Positions 10,436-22,639 of a DNA stretch of 64,000 nt are shown piece after piece (positions within the stretch are counted from its first letter, which is position 1; each line of letters begins with the position of its first letter). The translations under genes were made by a program, and so were the position numbers. Below the pieces are notes generated by a model. The model saw only the letters and a program-made list of their open reading frames with translations, did no database searches and had not been told where the DNA came from. Location of the stretch: contig MU008197.1 of the NCBI GenBank assembly GCA_010909165.1, positions 248,001 to 312,000 on the forward strand, read 5' to 3'. The stretch comes from Anthoceros angustus. Taxonomy: Eukaryota; Streptophyta; Anthocerotopsida; Anthocerotales; Anthocerotaceae.

Positions 10436-11042
10436 GCAAAGTCGCATTGTGCCACCAGGTAGAACCAATATGCAGGAAAAGTGGCCTTGGGCATGTGAAG
10501 TGGAAGAGTACATGAGTAAATGACTGTGGTGCAACGACATGTGGCGAGTGGACCAATTGCAGTAAGTGGCATTGTGCACACAGTGGAACAAATGTGAAAA
10601 ATGACATTGGGCACAGTGAAGTGGAAGATGCACGAGTAAATGACGAGGGTGCAACGCACATGTGGCAGTGGACGGTGCAGGCAAAGTGGCATTGTGCACC
10701 ACAGGTGGAACAAATGTGCGGAAAATGACATTGGGCACGAAGTGGAAGATGACAGCAAATGGCAGTTACAGCGCATGTGGCAGAGTGGACGAGTGCGAGC
10801 AAAGTGGCATTGTGTGCAGGTGGAACAAATGTGCAGGAAAATGACATTGGGCACGGGAAGTGGAAGATGACACAAAGCAATGATCGGTGCAACGCACATG
10901 TGGCAGTGGACGAGTGCGGTGGCCTTGTACACCAGGTGGAACAAGCTGAGATAAAGCGACATTGGGCACCAAGCGGATGAGAAACAAACAAGCACATGAC
11001 TAGGGTGCGGCATGTCGCTCAACCAAGTCAGTGCGGCCGGGG
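10436..11042. repeat. Minisatellite, about 118-bp unit, five copies
   Basis: Units start near 10439, 10564, 10684, 10802 and 10917, giving periods of 125, 120, 118 and 115 bases. Conserved blocks are AAGTGGCATTGTGCAC, GTGGAACAAATGTGC, AATGACATTGGGCAC, GAAGTGGAAGATG and CATGTGGCAGTGGACGAGTG. The outer copies are the most degenerate. The period is not a multiple of three throughout, so the long Cys-rich frame on the minus strand is a by-product. Confidence 0.9.
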
Positions 11043-12940
11043 ATAAGCTAGTGCATGGTGCACTTCACATGAGCCTACACTATGTCAAATAGGTTGACGA
11101 CAAGGAGGGCCATCACAGGTGCTCCTTAGAGGATACTAGGTAGTCTAGAGGGACTTAGCGACCGAATGCGGAGCAGGAAGATCGTCGCATGTTAGACAAC
11201 CTTGGAGACAAAATAAAAACAAGCACATCCTACCATGAGGTGGCTGCTCTCATGTATTGGGCTTCCCTACAATGAGTAGGGGCTCTTCCTCCTTGACTCC
11301 TGCAGCCTTCACCGCCTCGCCCGCTTTCCTCTCGTATTTCTCGTTTCTTATTCCTTCCGGATTGGGTCTTCTCGTGAAACACCTCCAGTTCACCTCAACG
11401 CGACAAGTTTCTCAGCGCAATCCCAAGGGCCATAAGCCTAGGGATCCGCTTCTCCCCAAGGGCCTCAACTCGTACATGCCATAAAAAGATCATCAATTTC
11501 CCTCCATTCTTCTTGACGAGGGCAGCGGTTCCGCCAACCATGCCCCTCGTTAAAAGCGGGGGCCAAAAGCTTCTCCACCTCCTCATTCCCCAACATTTCC
11601 CTCAGTCCATTTACGAGCCCCAAGTCTTTGACATCCACCCAGCTAGCGGATCACGCCATCCGCCTCCATGTCCATCTTGCCATGGGCTCTTTCGCTCCAT
11701 ATTCCCTCGAGCGCTCTCTTTGTTCTTTGCTCTCCTTCCCTTCCGGCCCGCTCACGCCCCTACTTTTGGATTCCATGGATCGCCACTTTGCGCTTGGGCA
11801 CCTCGGTGAGGTCGCTTCCACCTCACCTCGGTCTCGTCCTCTCTGCCCGGAGCTCCCCTCCAGTGTGGTCTTCCACATCTGGCGTCCTCGCTTTCTTCAA
11901 GCTCGGACGTCGCCTTAGATGAATTCCCTCTGCACACACAACCCACATCAAGGACCACTGTTAAGTTACATGGAAAGCACGGTTAGGCAGACAGCGAGCA
12001 CCATCCACATCTGCAGCATGAAAAGCACTCTATGAACATAGTTTCGGTTGCAAGGTACCTTGTTGCCATGCTTCCTTCAGGCCGAGCTTTTTGGCGCACG
12101 GCCTGTTTCAAGACATGCATATGGCGTTCGAAGGGGTAAGGGCAGCACGCGAAGGAAGAGCAAGGTGGCTACCATCCTCGGCCACCACCGATTAGAACGG
12201 ATGCGGAGGCGCGGCCGAGAACGGTGCCGTGAGGCCGAGACCGTTCTAGCCGTCGCGACGCTCGCTTCGGCGTGAGGGGCGGTCGGGGCCGAGACGCGCC
12301 TAACTCGACTGCATCGAGGCGGAGCCGAGGTCCGTGAACTTGTTTAGGCGGTGCCTATACCACCCGGCTTATATGTCATTTCTCTCTCTCTTACGTAACT
12401 TCCTTCACTCGTATCATTTCGTTTTCAATCCTTTTACACAATAAAAGGATTATCATCCTTTCGTAATTAGGCTCTAATCAAAATAGTTTTGGTTAAATCA
12501 CACATATTCTATTGGAGTAGATGGAGTGTAATATGGTTACAGTCGTCTCTTGAATAGTACTTTTGAGCTGCTGATTGTATGGTCCGGATAAATGTATTAT
12601 CATTTGAATATTTCTCAGCGAGAATATTTCTGCAATTTAAACCATTATCGAATTCATATATAAAACTTATCTATTTTTTAACTTTAGTACTCACCTCAAA
12701 GAGTGAAAACAACTCGTTTTGATTCTCCGATAACTACAAACAAAAAGTAAAAGTAATTAGTCATTTACCTCCATTTCAATTCGGAGAAGATCTTTCTTTG
12801 CATATACCTTTTCGACAAGCGTTAAACACGTCTTTGAAGATTCCCCACATCATGGAAATGTGATCGTATGTTACGAAGAAACATAAACATTAGAATTTTT
12901 TGGAATGCAAGCGGATATTACCTTTCAAACGATGTACCTT
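11043..12940. other. No supported gene; decayed coding-like DNA then AT-rich spacer
   Basis: From about 11250 to 11950 the minus strand has a coding-like composition (EEVEKLLAPAFNEGHGWRNR in one frame), but I recognise no family and frames break often. From 12370 onward the sequence turns AT-rich and contains a 7-bp hairpin (12444-12461, AAAGGAT TATC ATCCTTT). This AT-rich part is probably the 3' flank of the minus-strand gene that ends at 12950. Confidence 0.4.
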
Positions 12941-12949
12941 TTGAATGTT

Positions 12950-14340
12950 TTAGTTGTCTGGTTCTTCCATGAGAGACAACAAGTCTGCTGCTTTCAACTC
13001 CTTATTTTCAATTGCTGCCCTATCTCGCATTCAATGCATACGAATTACATTACATAGAATTATATGTAATGAAAATAATAGTGAAAAGAGTTATCGTGAC
13101 TTACTTGCTTGGATCATCTGTCTTTCTTTCGAATGTTGGGTTGGACCCATCTTCATTCAAGATGGGTCACTTGTTTTTAGACTATGCTCCCAAAGTGCAA
13201 ATACTTATCTTTAAAGTCTTGAAAAGTGGTGGATATTGAAAATTGCTCATCCACTTTCCAAACTCGGTGAACTCAAGTGACGGCCCGTAAGTTGGTCCAT
13301 CCTCCTTGAAGTCATCAATTTTTCTCTTTTTGCACGATCAAAACCAAAATCATTAATTTCTTAAACCAAAATCATATTAATGCACATTATATACATTATA
13401 CATTTTGTATACGATTGGAGATGGCTGCGTTGTCAATGTTGTTGTCAATCTTATCGACTTTGTCCTTTATATTTTGCAAATTTTGTTTTCCGGCGTCAGC
13501 AATCCCATGTTATAAGCAAGCATGTGAAGACAAAAAGGTATGAATGTAATTTTAGATTACCTCGATTATTGCTGGATTGAACTTTGATATCCCTCCAACA
13601 TTGTTTGCATTGAAAATCGGTGTCCATTAAACCTTTCCACAAGTGTACGCTTCCCCAATTGAGTCGTTGTTCAAGGTTCTTTTGATATCCTGAGAGATAA
13701 ATTTAGGGTTAAGATTTTGGATTTGAGCATAATTAGATCAAGTTTATGAATTAAAGAAAAGTGCTTACCTTCTTTATCTTATTCAATGGCGGGCATCTAT
13801 AAAAGATGCTTGAGGTCTTGTTTGTCCATGACAGAGAACATTGTGTGCTCATGAGGCGCAACCACGGGTTTTGTTAGACTACGAGAACATACATGACTAA
13901 GCAATCATTTTCACGAATACCTTTTTCTACGATTTTCTTATCTCCGGTGGTGGTTCAAACTCTGCGTTAGCATATCCGGATCCCCATGGGTGGGAAGTAA
14001 TTTGTCGAGTTGCGCTCACGGTGGCATCATGTGGTTCTTGTCTGCGGGGTTGTGCAACAAGTATTAGTAAAAGTAAAGTAAGGTAAGAATCATAGTGAAT
14101 CAAAATCGAAAATATGTAGCAATCAAGTACCTTCTTGGATTTGAAAATCGTTATTGCTGCCGTTCTCGATTCCATCCGATTCCGCCAAAAGGCCATTAGA
14201 ATACCATGTGGAATGCCGTCCGTCTGAACATGAAATCGCGAAACAGCAACGGGTTGAGCAAGGGCAAATTACTTACGTTTACGATCAACGCTCCGGGTGC
14301 TTCACCCGAGCCAATTGTTTGTTCGCATCAAATGTTAAAA
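12950..14340 (-). pseudogene. Multi-exon gene of unknown function, possibly frameshifted
   Basis: Reading the minus strand gives a run of short exons. A 31-codon exon (14223-14131: TDGIPHGILMAFW..FKSKK) is bounded by TTCAG and GTACTT. It joins in phase across a 53-nt intron to an upstream exon ending GEAPGALIVN (right of 14277). Later exons include 14041 to about 13930, a segment ending at 13769 (CSLSWTNKTSSIFYRCP), 13689-13561 (RLNWGSVHLWKG..CKQCW), one to 13413 (IKDKVDKIDNNIDNAAISNR), about 13345-13205 (KKRKIDDFKEDGPTYGPSLE) and a last exon ending LLSLMEEPDN and TAA at 12950-12952. The SWTNKTSSIFYRCP stretch loosely recalls GRF-type zinc fingers, but I do not claim that fold. The KKRK run suggests a nuclear protein. 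Some junctions are out of phase by one base, and one donor site reads GATAAG, so it is damaged or mis-sequenced. Confidence 0.5.
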
Positions 14341-15340
14341 GCGTTAGCACCAATCCTTGAACTGAGCGATACAAAAAAGCGGCGGCGACTAAAGAAGATA
14401 CAAAAGCGAAACATGCATAGATCACGATGGCAAGGTTCGACGATCGATGGGACAAAGAAACATGCGCATACAAGACTGAGCTACCGCAAACTTCGGCGTT
14501 TTCGACCTTCTTGCGTGTCGAAAAGCATATACAAACGTGCTCAAAAGCGTGAGCGAGCGTTGATGCATGCAAAAGCCGTCGAAGGGTCAAGGGGCGAGGC
14601 GAGAGGAAACACATCACTACAAAGAAAGACAACACGGCGAGGCGCAGAAGAAAAGAACCCGGCGAGTTGGGCGGGTGGACTAAGAAGATCGCATGGCGTA
14701 AGCGGCGTGCGTGAAGTGACAGTGGCGTCGTGGTGGTGGTGGCGTGGAGAAACACAGCTTGCGGCGTGGTGGTGGCGTGAGAGAACCAAGACACCAACAC
14801 GAGTGCGGTGTGGGTGTGATGGCGCTGTGAAGAAGAGTCGACAAGGTCGTGAGGAAAATCAATGGAAAAGGCAGCGATGTTCAAAGTGATGAGAGCAACA
14901 AAACCATGGACCTTCTTTGGTGCGAGCTCCTCGCAACGTTGTCCCCGCACACCAGGTGGTGGACGTGGCGTGAAGAGCTCTCCGCGGGCAGGCGTTAGAG
15001 GGCGGCGAGACCATGGTGAACTTCACGCTCCGGACGAGGCAAGACTGGCGGCGTTGTGTGAGGTGATGTTCGGAGAGGCTGCTTATGTAGTCCTTTTAGG
15101 GTTCCAAGGTTCGAGGGTCTGCGTGGCGATTTGGAGCCTGCGACCGTTCGCCTCTTAGAGCTTCGATTTTAGGTTTGGATGCATGGCTAGGTTTGGACTA
15201 GAATGACTAGGTTTGGTTGAGGGTGTGGCGGCGGGTCGAATGGCGAACCGAGGTTGGTTGGTGTCGGCTCGGAAGCTTAGGTTCGGCACTTTCAAATTAG
15301 GTCGGTAGAGAGTGGCGGTGGCAGCGAGAACGGTAGGGTT
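14341..15340. other. Upstream region of the minus-strand gene, no supported gene
   Basis: Frames of about 220 codons exist here on both strands, but they are mutually overlapping and of low complexity (Trp/Arg-rich on plus, His/Thr-rich on minus, from GTGGTGGTGGCG-type repeats). Neither has a recognisable domain. The region may contain the first exon and promoter of the minus-strand gene. Confidence 0.35.
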
Positions 15341-15348
15341 TGGTGGCC

Positions 15349-15356
15349 TATATAAG
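15349..15356 (+). promoter_or_regulatory. Putative plus-strand TATA box
   Basis: GGCCTATATAAGGCTCG is a good plant TATA context. Downstream lies the CAAGG-rich tandem region and no recognisable coding sequence, so a transcript would probably be non-coding or belong to a decayed element. Confidence 0.3.
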
Positions 15357-15517
15357 GCTCGTTGGATTGAAGTCTTTTCGTCTGATGGTTGGAGTCGAGG
15401 TTGCGTAGGCTGCGGTGTGTAGGGTTCTTTGGGTTGCATTGTGTTAGGTTTTGTCTTTTGTGCTGCGGATGGAGGCGAGGTTGCGTAGCTGCGGTTGTGT
15501 TGAGGCTCAATGTAGGG

Positions 15518-16290
15518 AAGGCCAAATTGTGTGTGTTCTTTGAAGTTGTATTTCAAGGCCAAGGCTCTTCATTTTCTTACGTTTGAAGTCCAAGGTTTTG
15601 AGGTACCGCTTTTGCGCACTCATAGTGTAGCCTTTTGTTTGTTCACATGTCGCGCCTTATTTGCTTGTTACGCTCGCTTTTGTGGTCTCCTCCAAGGCTT
15701 AGTGTTGAGTTCTAGTTTAGGCCATTGTTCTTTACGCTCTTCCAAGGCTAAGGCCTTTGTTCAAGGCCTAGGTGTTTCAGCTCTCGAAGGCTAAGTGTTT
15801 GTTCAAGTTTTCCGCTCTTGAAGGCCTTTGTTCAAGGTTCTTTTGTCGCTCCAGGCTCATGCCTTTTGGTGTTTGTTGCCAAGGTCTCTCGAAGTTTGTT
15901 TGAAGGCCAAATTGTGTGTGTTCTTTGAAGTTGTATTTCAAGGCCAAGGCTTTCATTTTCTTACGCTCAAGTCCAAGGTCTTGAGGTTTTTTGGCACTCA
16001 TAGTGTAGACCTCTGGTGTCGTTTGTTCTGTCGCGCCTTATTTGCTTCAAGGGCGGTGCTTCGGGCCTCAAGGCTTGGACGTGTTGAGTTCTAGTTCGCA
16101 GCCATTGTTCTTTACGCCTGCTTCAAGGCTAAGGCCTTCGTGTGCTGTCCTCAAGGCCTAGGTGTCGTGCCCGGCCCGGCTAAGTGTTTGTTCAAGTTTT
16201 CCGTGCTCGCCTTTAAGGCCTTTGTTCAAGGTTCTTGTGCTCGAAGGCTCATGCCTTTTTTGTTCGGTTGTTGGGCAAGGTCTCTCGAAG
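15518..16290. repeat. 385-bp tandem duplication, TTCAAGGCC-rich
   Basis: AAGGCCAAATTGTGTGTGTT begins both copies (15518 and 15903), and the copies share the CACTCATAGTGTAGACC block. Within the units the words TTCAAGGCC, CAAGGCCAAGG and AAGGCCTAGG recur many times, so there is a shorter imperfect period beneath the larger one. The words continue to about 16450. Confidence 0.8.
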
Positions 16291-16489
16291 TTTGTTCAAG
16301 GCCAAGGCCAAAGTTTGTTCAAGGCCTAGGTGTTCGCTTTTGCGCTTTGTTTTGGTTCTTCAGGGTTTCCATGTCCGAAGGTCAAGGTGTCTCTGCACCT
16401 AACGTCCAGTTTTTTTCGTCCAAGGCCAAGGTGTTTGAAGGCGGTGTGTTCGCTTTAGGGTGAAGGCCTTTGCTCAATTCGGTTTCTTT

Positions 16490-19165
16490 TCGTTTATGTT
16501 TGTTGTTGTTTCTTGTTCTTTCCATTGTTGTTTTGGCTTCGCTTTGTTTTGTGCGGTTTGGTCTGATTGTCAGTGGCGTATGTTTTGGCTTCGCTTTGTG
16601 CGGTTTGGTCTTTGTTGTTTGATTGTTTTCGTATATGGTAAATGTCGTGTTTGTTATTCTTGTTCTTTAGGGAATGACTCTTTGCATGCATAGATGTTTT
16701 CGATTCTTGTCATTCGCCTTCGTTGTCTTTTGCGTTGTTTGATGTTCGTGTTTTGCCGCGTCCAAGGCCAAGGTGTTTTGGCACCGGGCCAGTGTTCGCT
16801 TTAGGGTGAAGCGCCGCCATGTGAATTCTTTTGCGCTTTATGTTGTTTCCGTTGTTCGCTTTCGTTCTTTCCATTGTTGTTTTGGCTTCGCTTTGTGCGG
16901 TTTGGTCTTTTCGATTGTCCCGTGGCCGTATGTTTTGGCCTCGGGTCTTTGTTGCGCTTGTATGTCGCCGTCTCAGATAGGTGTTTTGCTTATGCGCCTT
17001 TGTTCTTTTAGGGAATGACGCATGCATAGATGTTTTCGATTCTTGTCGCTACGCCTTCGCTGTTATTCTTGTTGCGTTGTTTTCGAGTGTTCGTGTTTTG
17101 CCGTGACGCCGCCTTTTGGTGTCCGCCGCTTTATGAAACGACCAGGTGTATTTTCGCTCATAGCTTTGAACTTTTTTGTTGCGCTAGGCTTAGATAAAGG
17201 TCAATGTCTTTTGTGGTGATTGTGCTCTTGTCGGTACCGTGCAGTATTCTGTAGTGTTCTTGTTTCTGTTTTGGTCTTTGTTTCATTGTCTTTTAACGAC
17301 CGGTAGTAACTCTCTTCGACTTAAAGCTTTCGAGGTTTTGTGGTTGCGCTTGGCTTAGTTTGTAAGGTCACCGCATGGTGATGATTTTACTCCTGCGTCT
17401 TCTTTGTTCATTGTCTTCTTACCATCTTGCTTTTTGATGCGATCAAGTTCTCCAAAATTTGAACTCTTAGTTCGCACGACGTGTCGTGAGCATACTTCAT
17501 TTGTGTCTAGTTTCACCGCTTTTATGCAATCGTTGTAGTCTTGTTCATTGTCTTCTTACCATCTTGCTTTGATGCGATCAAGTTTTCCAAAGTTGGACTC
17601 TCGGTTCGGCACCCAACTGTACGTTATTGACAACGCTTTGTTTTGTGGTTTTGGTTATTATTGTCCGTTTTGTTGAATTGTGGTTTTGGTTATTATTGTC
17701 GCTTCAATCCGTTCGTCTCATTCTTATTCTAAGGTTCTTGCTTTGATGCGGACAATCCTGGACGTATAAGCTTTTGTTCGGTGTAACTCGCATATGGTAT
17801 ATTTTAAATTTAAACTTGATGATTTCTCCTCATTGATAATTACCTCGTTGTCTTTTAACGTGTGTGAGTTCTCGTGAATAATCTAATTCTTTACTGTGTG
17901 TAGGCTTTATTGTTCATCGTGTGAAGGGTTGACCGCCAACATTCGATTACAGTGCATGCGAATCGGGATAACCATTTGCGAATTTGAAGTCATGATTAAA
18001 TCTCGTAGTTTGCGTTATCTGTTCTTGTTGTTTGTTGTTCGCTTTCGTTCTTTCCATTGTTGTTTTGGCTTCGCTTTGTGTTTTGGTCTCATGTGGCCGT
18101 ATGTTTTGGCTCGCCGGTCTTTGTTTGTTGTTTGTTTTCGTATGTCGTCTCAGATAGGTGTTTCGTTTATGCTTTTGTTCTTTTAGGGAATGACTCGCAT
18201 GCATAGATGTTTTCTCGATTCTTGTCTCATACGCCTTCGCTGTTATTCTTGTTGTTGTTTTCGAGTGTTCGTGTTTTGCCGTGACGCCTTGGTGTCTCGC
18301 TTTATGAAACGACCAGAAGAACTATTTTCTCATAGCTTTGAACTTTTTTGTTGCTAGGCTTAGATAAAGGTCATGCATGTCAGGTGATTGTGCTCAGTAC
18401 AGACTCGGTACGTGATTCTAGGAGTGTTTGTTGTTTGTTTTGGCTTCGCTTTGTGTTCGCTTTATGAAACGACCGTAGTAACTCTTCGACTTAGAGCTTG
18501 AGGTTTTGTGGTTGCTTGGCTTAGTTTGTAAGGTCACCGCATGGTGATGATTTTACTCCTCATCTTCTTGTTTCATTGTCTTCTTACCATCTTGCTTTTT
18601 GATGCTCAAGTTCTCCAAAATTTGAACTCTAGGCACTTGGTACGTAATCGACAGAGCAGATCGTTCATTGTCTAGTTTCACCCAGCTAATCGATGTAGTC
18701 TTGTTCATTGTCTTCTTACTATCCGCTCGCCCGATGCGTCAAGTTTTCCAAAGTTGGACTCTCGTTCGGCACCCAACTGTACGTTATTGACAACGCTTGT
18801 TAATGTGGTTTTGGTTATTATTGTCGTGCATTGTCGTGCTTCAACTGCTTTTGTCTCATTCTTATTCTAAGGTTCTTGCTTGATGCATAACTCGGACGTA
18901 TAAGCTTTTGTTAAAAACATATGGTATGTGAACCGATTTTAAACTTGATGATTTCTCCTCATTGATAATTACCTCGTTGTCTTTTAACGTACCTGTGAGT
19001 TCTCTGTGAATAATCTAATTCTTTACCTGTGTGTGTAGGCTTTATTGTTCATCGTGTGAAGGGTTGACCTGCCAACATTCTGATTCTGGTCTGTCTGTGA
19101 ATCAGGATCACCATTTCGCCTGAATTTGAAGTCATGATTGAATCTCGTAGTTTGCGTTGTCTGTT
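16490..19165. repeat. 1.18-kb tandem duplication with a partial third copy
   Basis: Copy 1 is about 16851-18033 and copy 2 about 18034-19165. Both start GTTGTTCGCTTTCGTTCTTT, contain GGGAATGAC..GCATGCATAGATG, the TTTATGAAACGACC block and ACTGTACGTTATTGACAACG, and end near TCTCGTAGTTTGCG. A truncated third copy of the first part lies at 16490-16770. Inside each unit a stretch around TTCATTGTCTTCTTACCATC is itself duplicated. The sequence is strongly T-rich on the plus strand. No protein is encoded in a stable frame. Confidence 0.85.
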
Positions 19166-19380
19166 GCGCTGTTTGTGTACTGCGGATAACCTTATTTTTG
19201 TTTGTTTTTTTCCTCTTAAATCTAACTTGCCGACAAAGTCTTCTATTACAGGAAGTATGTGGGTGTTGTTTGAAAAGGAGTTATCTGTTCTCACTAACCA
19301 AAAGTGGAGGGATTTCAATATTTAACAATGTGTATATTCAATGAATGTGTGCCATATCCCCCATCCCTATCCTCGTCCTC
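19166..19380. other. Spacer upstream of plus-strand gene
   Basis: This stretch holds no recognised coding region. It may contain the promoter and first exon of the gene that starts coding at 19525. Confidence 0.3.
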
Positions 19381-21567
19381 GATTGTTTTATAATCAATTG
19401 TTAGACCCTTGACAGTTCCTATCTGGAAGTTCGAACACCATGTAAGTGCTTTATTTTGTCTTTTTGTCAACTTCCCGGGATGTTTGTGTTGTCAAGTTCC
19501 TTGACCACTCAATTGCTCTCGCAGATGGCTCCTAAAAGAAAACCCGGGCTTTCTGGGCGGAAGAAAACAAGGATCTGGTCAAGTTATGGCCAAGCCATAT
19601 ACAAGGCAGTGTCAAATCCATGATTCGCATCGCAACTCATCCGCTGCGGGATGATGGTAAAGTTGATGGTGTCTTGGTGCACAATGAAGGAACTTAGTTC
19701 CCAAAAAGACTTGCCCAAACCGCCAAGGCGATTTTCATCCAAGAAGGACGCTCGGACGTGCGGTGAGTTTGTTCGAGAGGAGAAGGGTGGACACTGACTG
19801 TGGCTTTGGTTGAAGGTCCTCTTGCGAGATTACTAACTATGTCCCAAAGGTCTCGAGAGAGGGGTCCAGCTTTGTGGGGAGAATGATTTCTTGATAACCG
19901 ACGATCCCATGGTTGTGAGTCTTGCCAAAACACATGCGAGTCTAGAGATTTGTCTGCCGTTGAGCAGAATGCTTTCTGGTGGGCTTTTCCATTGTGGTTC
20001 CCGACCGAGTCATCCCCGATCAAGAAGTGCTTGATATGTTTGAGAGGCTAAAGTGTGATGATCCCAAGATGACTTTGCCATGGGTATGGAGGAAATTGAT
20101 GATGAAGCAATTTTCGAGAGCGGTTGACCCAATAGTCCCGAGGGAGTGAATGATGCGTTGAGTGGTGGGGAGGATAGGTCCAAACGCGTAATAACCGTGT
20201 CAAGTCGTCTCGGGGCCTTTATGAAAGTGAGTGGGGTCGGGATGGGATACTCTGTTGAGGATATTCCTTACAAGGATCTAAATCTTATTAATACCTTTTT
20301 CCATCAAGTTCGAATCGAAGGACAAGGAGATTTTCTCCGAAGCGTAAGTAGTGATGTTTTTGACTTGTTGATTTTGATAGTTCGACTTTCATTCACATGT
20401 GATTTTGATTCTCTCTTGTGCGTTGATGTCTTTCTTTCGTGGTTTTAACCGAATTTTAACAAGGAAGTGCATCTTGAACCAAAGCCGGCTTGGTTCGATG
20501 TTCGATGATCAACATGTTCCATGGAATTTTCCATGGGTCCCGGTATTGGTTGCGTCCATGAAAATCAAGGATCTAATTGTGTCATGTCGAAAAGAGGTGA
20601 AGTTGATTTCGGCGATGATGAGCGGCTTCTTTCACACGAGATCATCAATGCTCATTTGGGCGGGGCTCAAAAAGGTAATATTGTTGGTTTAGGGGTGCAC
20701 TTTGATTGTTCATTTATGGTTTTAAACCTGGAGGTCTGTCTCTATTGTTTGCAGGTGTGCATATTTTTGCATGACCAGGTTTGGAGTTCGAGGTGGTGAA
20801 GAGTTACATAACCTGCTCATCAGGGACTTCTCGTTCTCAGCAGATTCAGGAGGACCTTTTGTTCAGTATGTTTTGGTTGTTTTGTTCATTGTATCTTTGA
20901 CGTACTGGTATGTTTTGGTTGTTTTGATGTACTGTATTAAGCTCGCTTTTATTTGCAGGTATCAAGAACGGCTTTCGAAAAATTATAAAGTGGACATGAA
21001 GAATTACCAGAGTGAGCATTTCCGTCAAAAGGTCAAGATTTACGAGCAGGATGTTATCGAAACTTTTAGAGCTGTTATTGAACACTCTCCCAAGTGGTCT
21101 GCAAACGACAAAAATCTGTCAATTCAGGGGTTTTTGTTCAATTCAACAATTGATAACCCAAGATCAAATGTAAGTTTGTTGTTATTGGGCTTAAGTTTTG
21201 TGGTTTGTATTTACTAACTGCTTGTTTTTGGCTAGGCTTGGTATGCAAAACTCCGTGTTTCAAAAAGGAATGTTGTCAAGGTTCATGAAGACCATGGTGA
21301 ATTTGCTTTGGCTATTACACCAATAAGAATTATGTAACAATGATTACACGTTTGACGATGGCTCGGTGCCTTGATCTTTGGGAGAAGTGTGTGGCCATAA
21401 AGCAGATCTTTGGATTCTCAAGGTAATATGTTTTGAAAGCTTGTGACATTTGAGTCCTTTGTATGTTCCTTCCTGACGTTCTGATATGGTTTGCAGATAT
21501 GACCGGTCTGGTCAAGCCAAACAGGCAGCCGCAGCAAGAGTCCTTGTTCCTGGTGAACGGCGATCCT
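19381..21567 (+). pseudogene. Split multi-exon gene of unknown function, 5' part
   Basis: A 5' leader exon ends at 19441 (ACCAT|GTAAGT). An 83-nt intron follows, and coding begins exactly at the acceptor with ATG at 19525 (MAPKRKPGLSGRKKTR, basic, likely nuclear). Further exons are 19525-20343, 20464-20674, 20755-20865, 20959-21169, 21236-21422 and 21497 onward, all with GT..AG introns of 53-120 nt. The junction 20865/20959 splits a codon in phase (..GPFVQ|YQERLSKNYK). The exon at 20959 encodes KVKIYEQDVIETFRAVIEHS. I see no known domain. Damage is limited: a TGA at about 20507, one shift near 21325 and shifts in the first coding exon. The last exon is cut at 21567 by the LTR element and resumes at 37391. 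Confidence 0.65.
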
Positions 21568-22639
21568 TGTGGAACGAAGAATTTTGGTCACCCAAGACGC
21601 GGCAGGAGAGACTGACGCGAAGGATGAATAGCTGTGGTTCAGGCAGGTAGGTAGTAGGTAGGTCGATAGAAACAGGTAGGAAGATGGTAGGACGTCCGAG
21701 GGGAGTTCGGGACTTAACTGAATCGGCGTACCCGTAGGAGGTTCGATCGGGTAGAAAGTATGGGTAGATAGAAGCATATATAGGCATGATAGGTTCCAAA
21801 GTTCCTTGGACCATGGGGAGTAGGAATATTCGGGATAGGAAGTTCCTTGGCCTTCAATTATTTAGGTTCTAGGCTGGCTATATATGCCAAAAGGGCTAGT
21901 TAAGTTGTAGATGGAAAATGGCTGGAGTTTTGAACCGGACACGTGGCCCATCGTGAGGAGCGCCATTAAGGCAGACGGTATGTACCGCAAACTCGTTAGC
22001 TGTGGTTTTGAACGGGCGCCTTCAGCGAACCCGCAGTCGGGCGCGCCGGAGGCGGAGTGCGTCAAGAAGGAAGGCAAAGAAGGAGCGGCGCTTCACCGAT
22101 TGCAAGCAGCCGGAGGAGCGCGAACTCAAGGCGCCGAGGAGCAGCGAGGCGACCTGAGCGGAGCTAGCCGGGGCATGAGCGATTGGCCGGAAAGGAGTTC
22201 GAGGGGATCCGCAAGGCGAGTGGAGGTGCTCGAGCGGAGGCGATTGTGTAGAGGCGCCGAGGGGTGAGCTTGGCTACTGACGCCAAAAGGCGAGCAAGGT
22301 GGAGAAGTTGCTGGAGGGAGATTGAAGGGGCCAAGGCCACCTCTTAGTGGTTGCGTTGAGGCCGACTGCCGAGGAGCGGAAGAACTCCCCTTGCTGCCTC
22401 ACCCAAACCACCACCTCTTTGCTCTCCACTCTCTTAGCCCGATAGATTACTCCAATCTCTCCAATTTTGCTATCCTTGTGTGTGCTCCCTGCGGATGGTA
22501 AAGATAGTGAGGACGGGAACGGGGTACTCCCACGGGAGGAAACCTCCGCCACACCGCCCACAAGGGAAAAGGTAAGAAACACCCACCCCGAGTTCGAGTG
22601 TAGGCCGCCCAAATTTCACCCCGAGATTTGAGGCGTCGA

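Noticed and set aside
10354-11022. Long Cys-rich frame (222 codons) on the minus strand
   Set aside because: It lies almost wholly on the 118-bp minisatellite. Stop-free stretches are a by-product of the repeated sequence, and unit lengths do not preserve one frame.
10436-11042. CRISPR-like array
   Set aside because: The units are adjacent with no unique spacers, diverge gradually and sit in a plant transposon, so this is a minisatellite.
13769-13890. GRF-type zinc finger
   Set aside because: The SWTNKTSSIFYRCP stretch is suggestive, but the required Cys/His set is incomplete and the neighbouring exons do not help.
14206-14889. 227-codon plus-strand frame
   Set aside because: It overlaps the first exons and upstream region of the minus-strand gene, is rich in Trp/Arg from GTGGTGG-type simple sequence, and has no domain.
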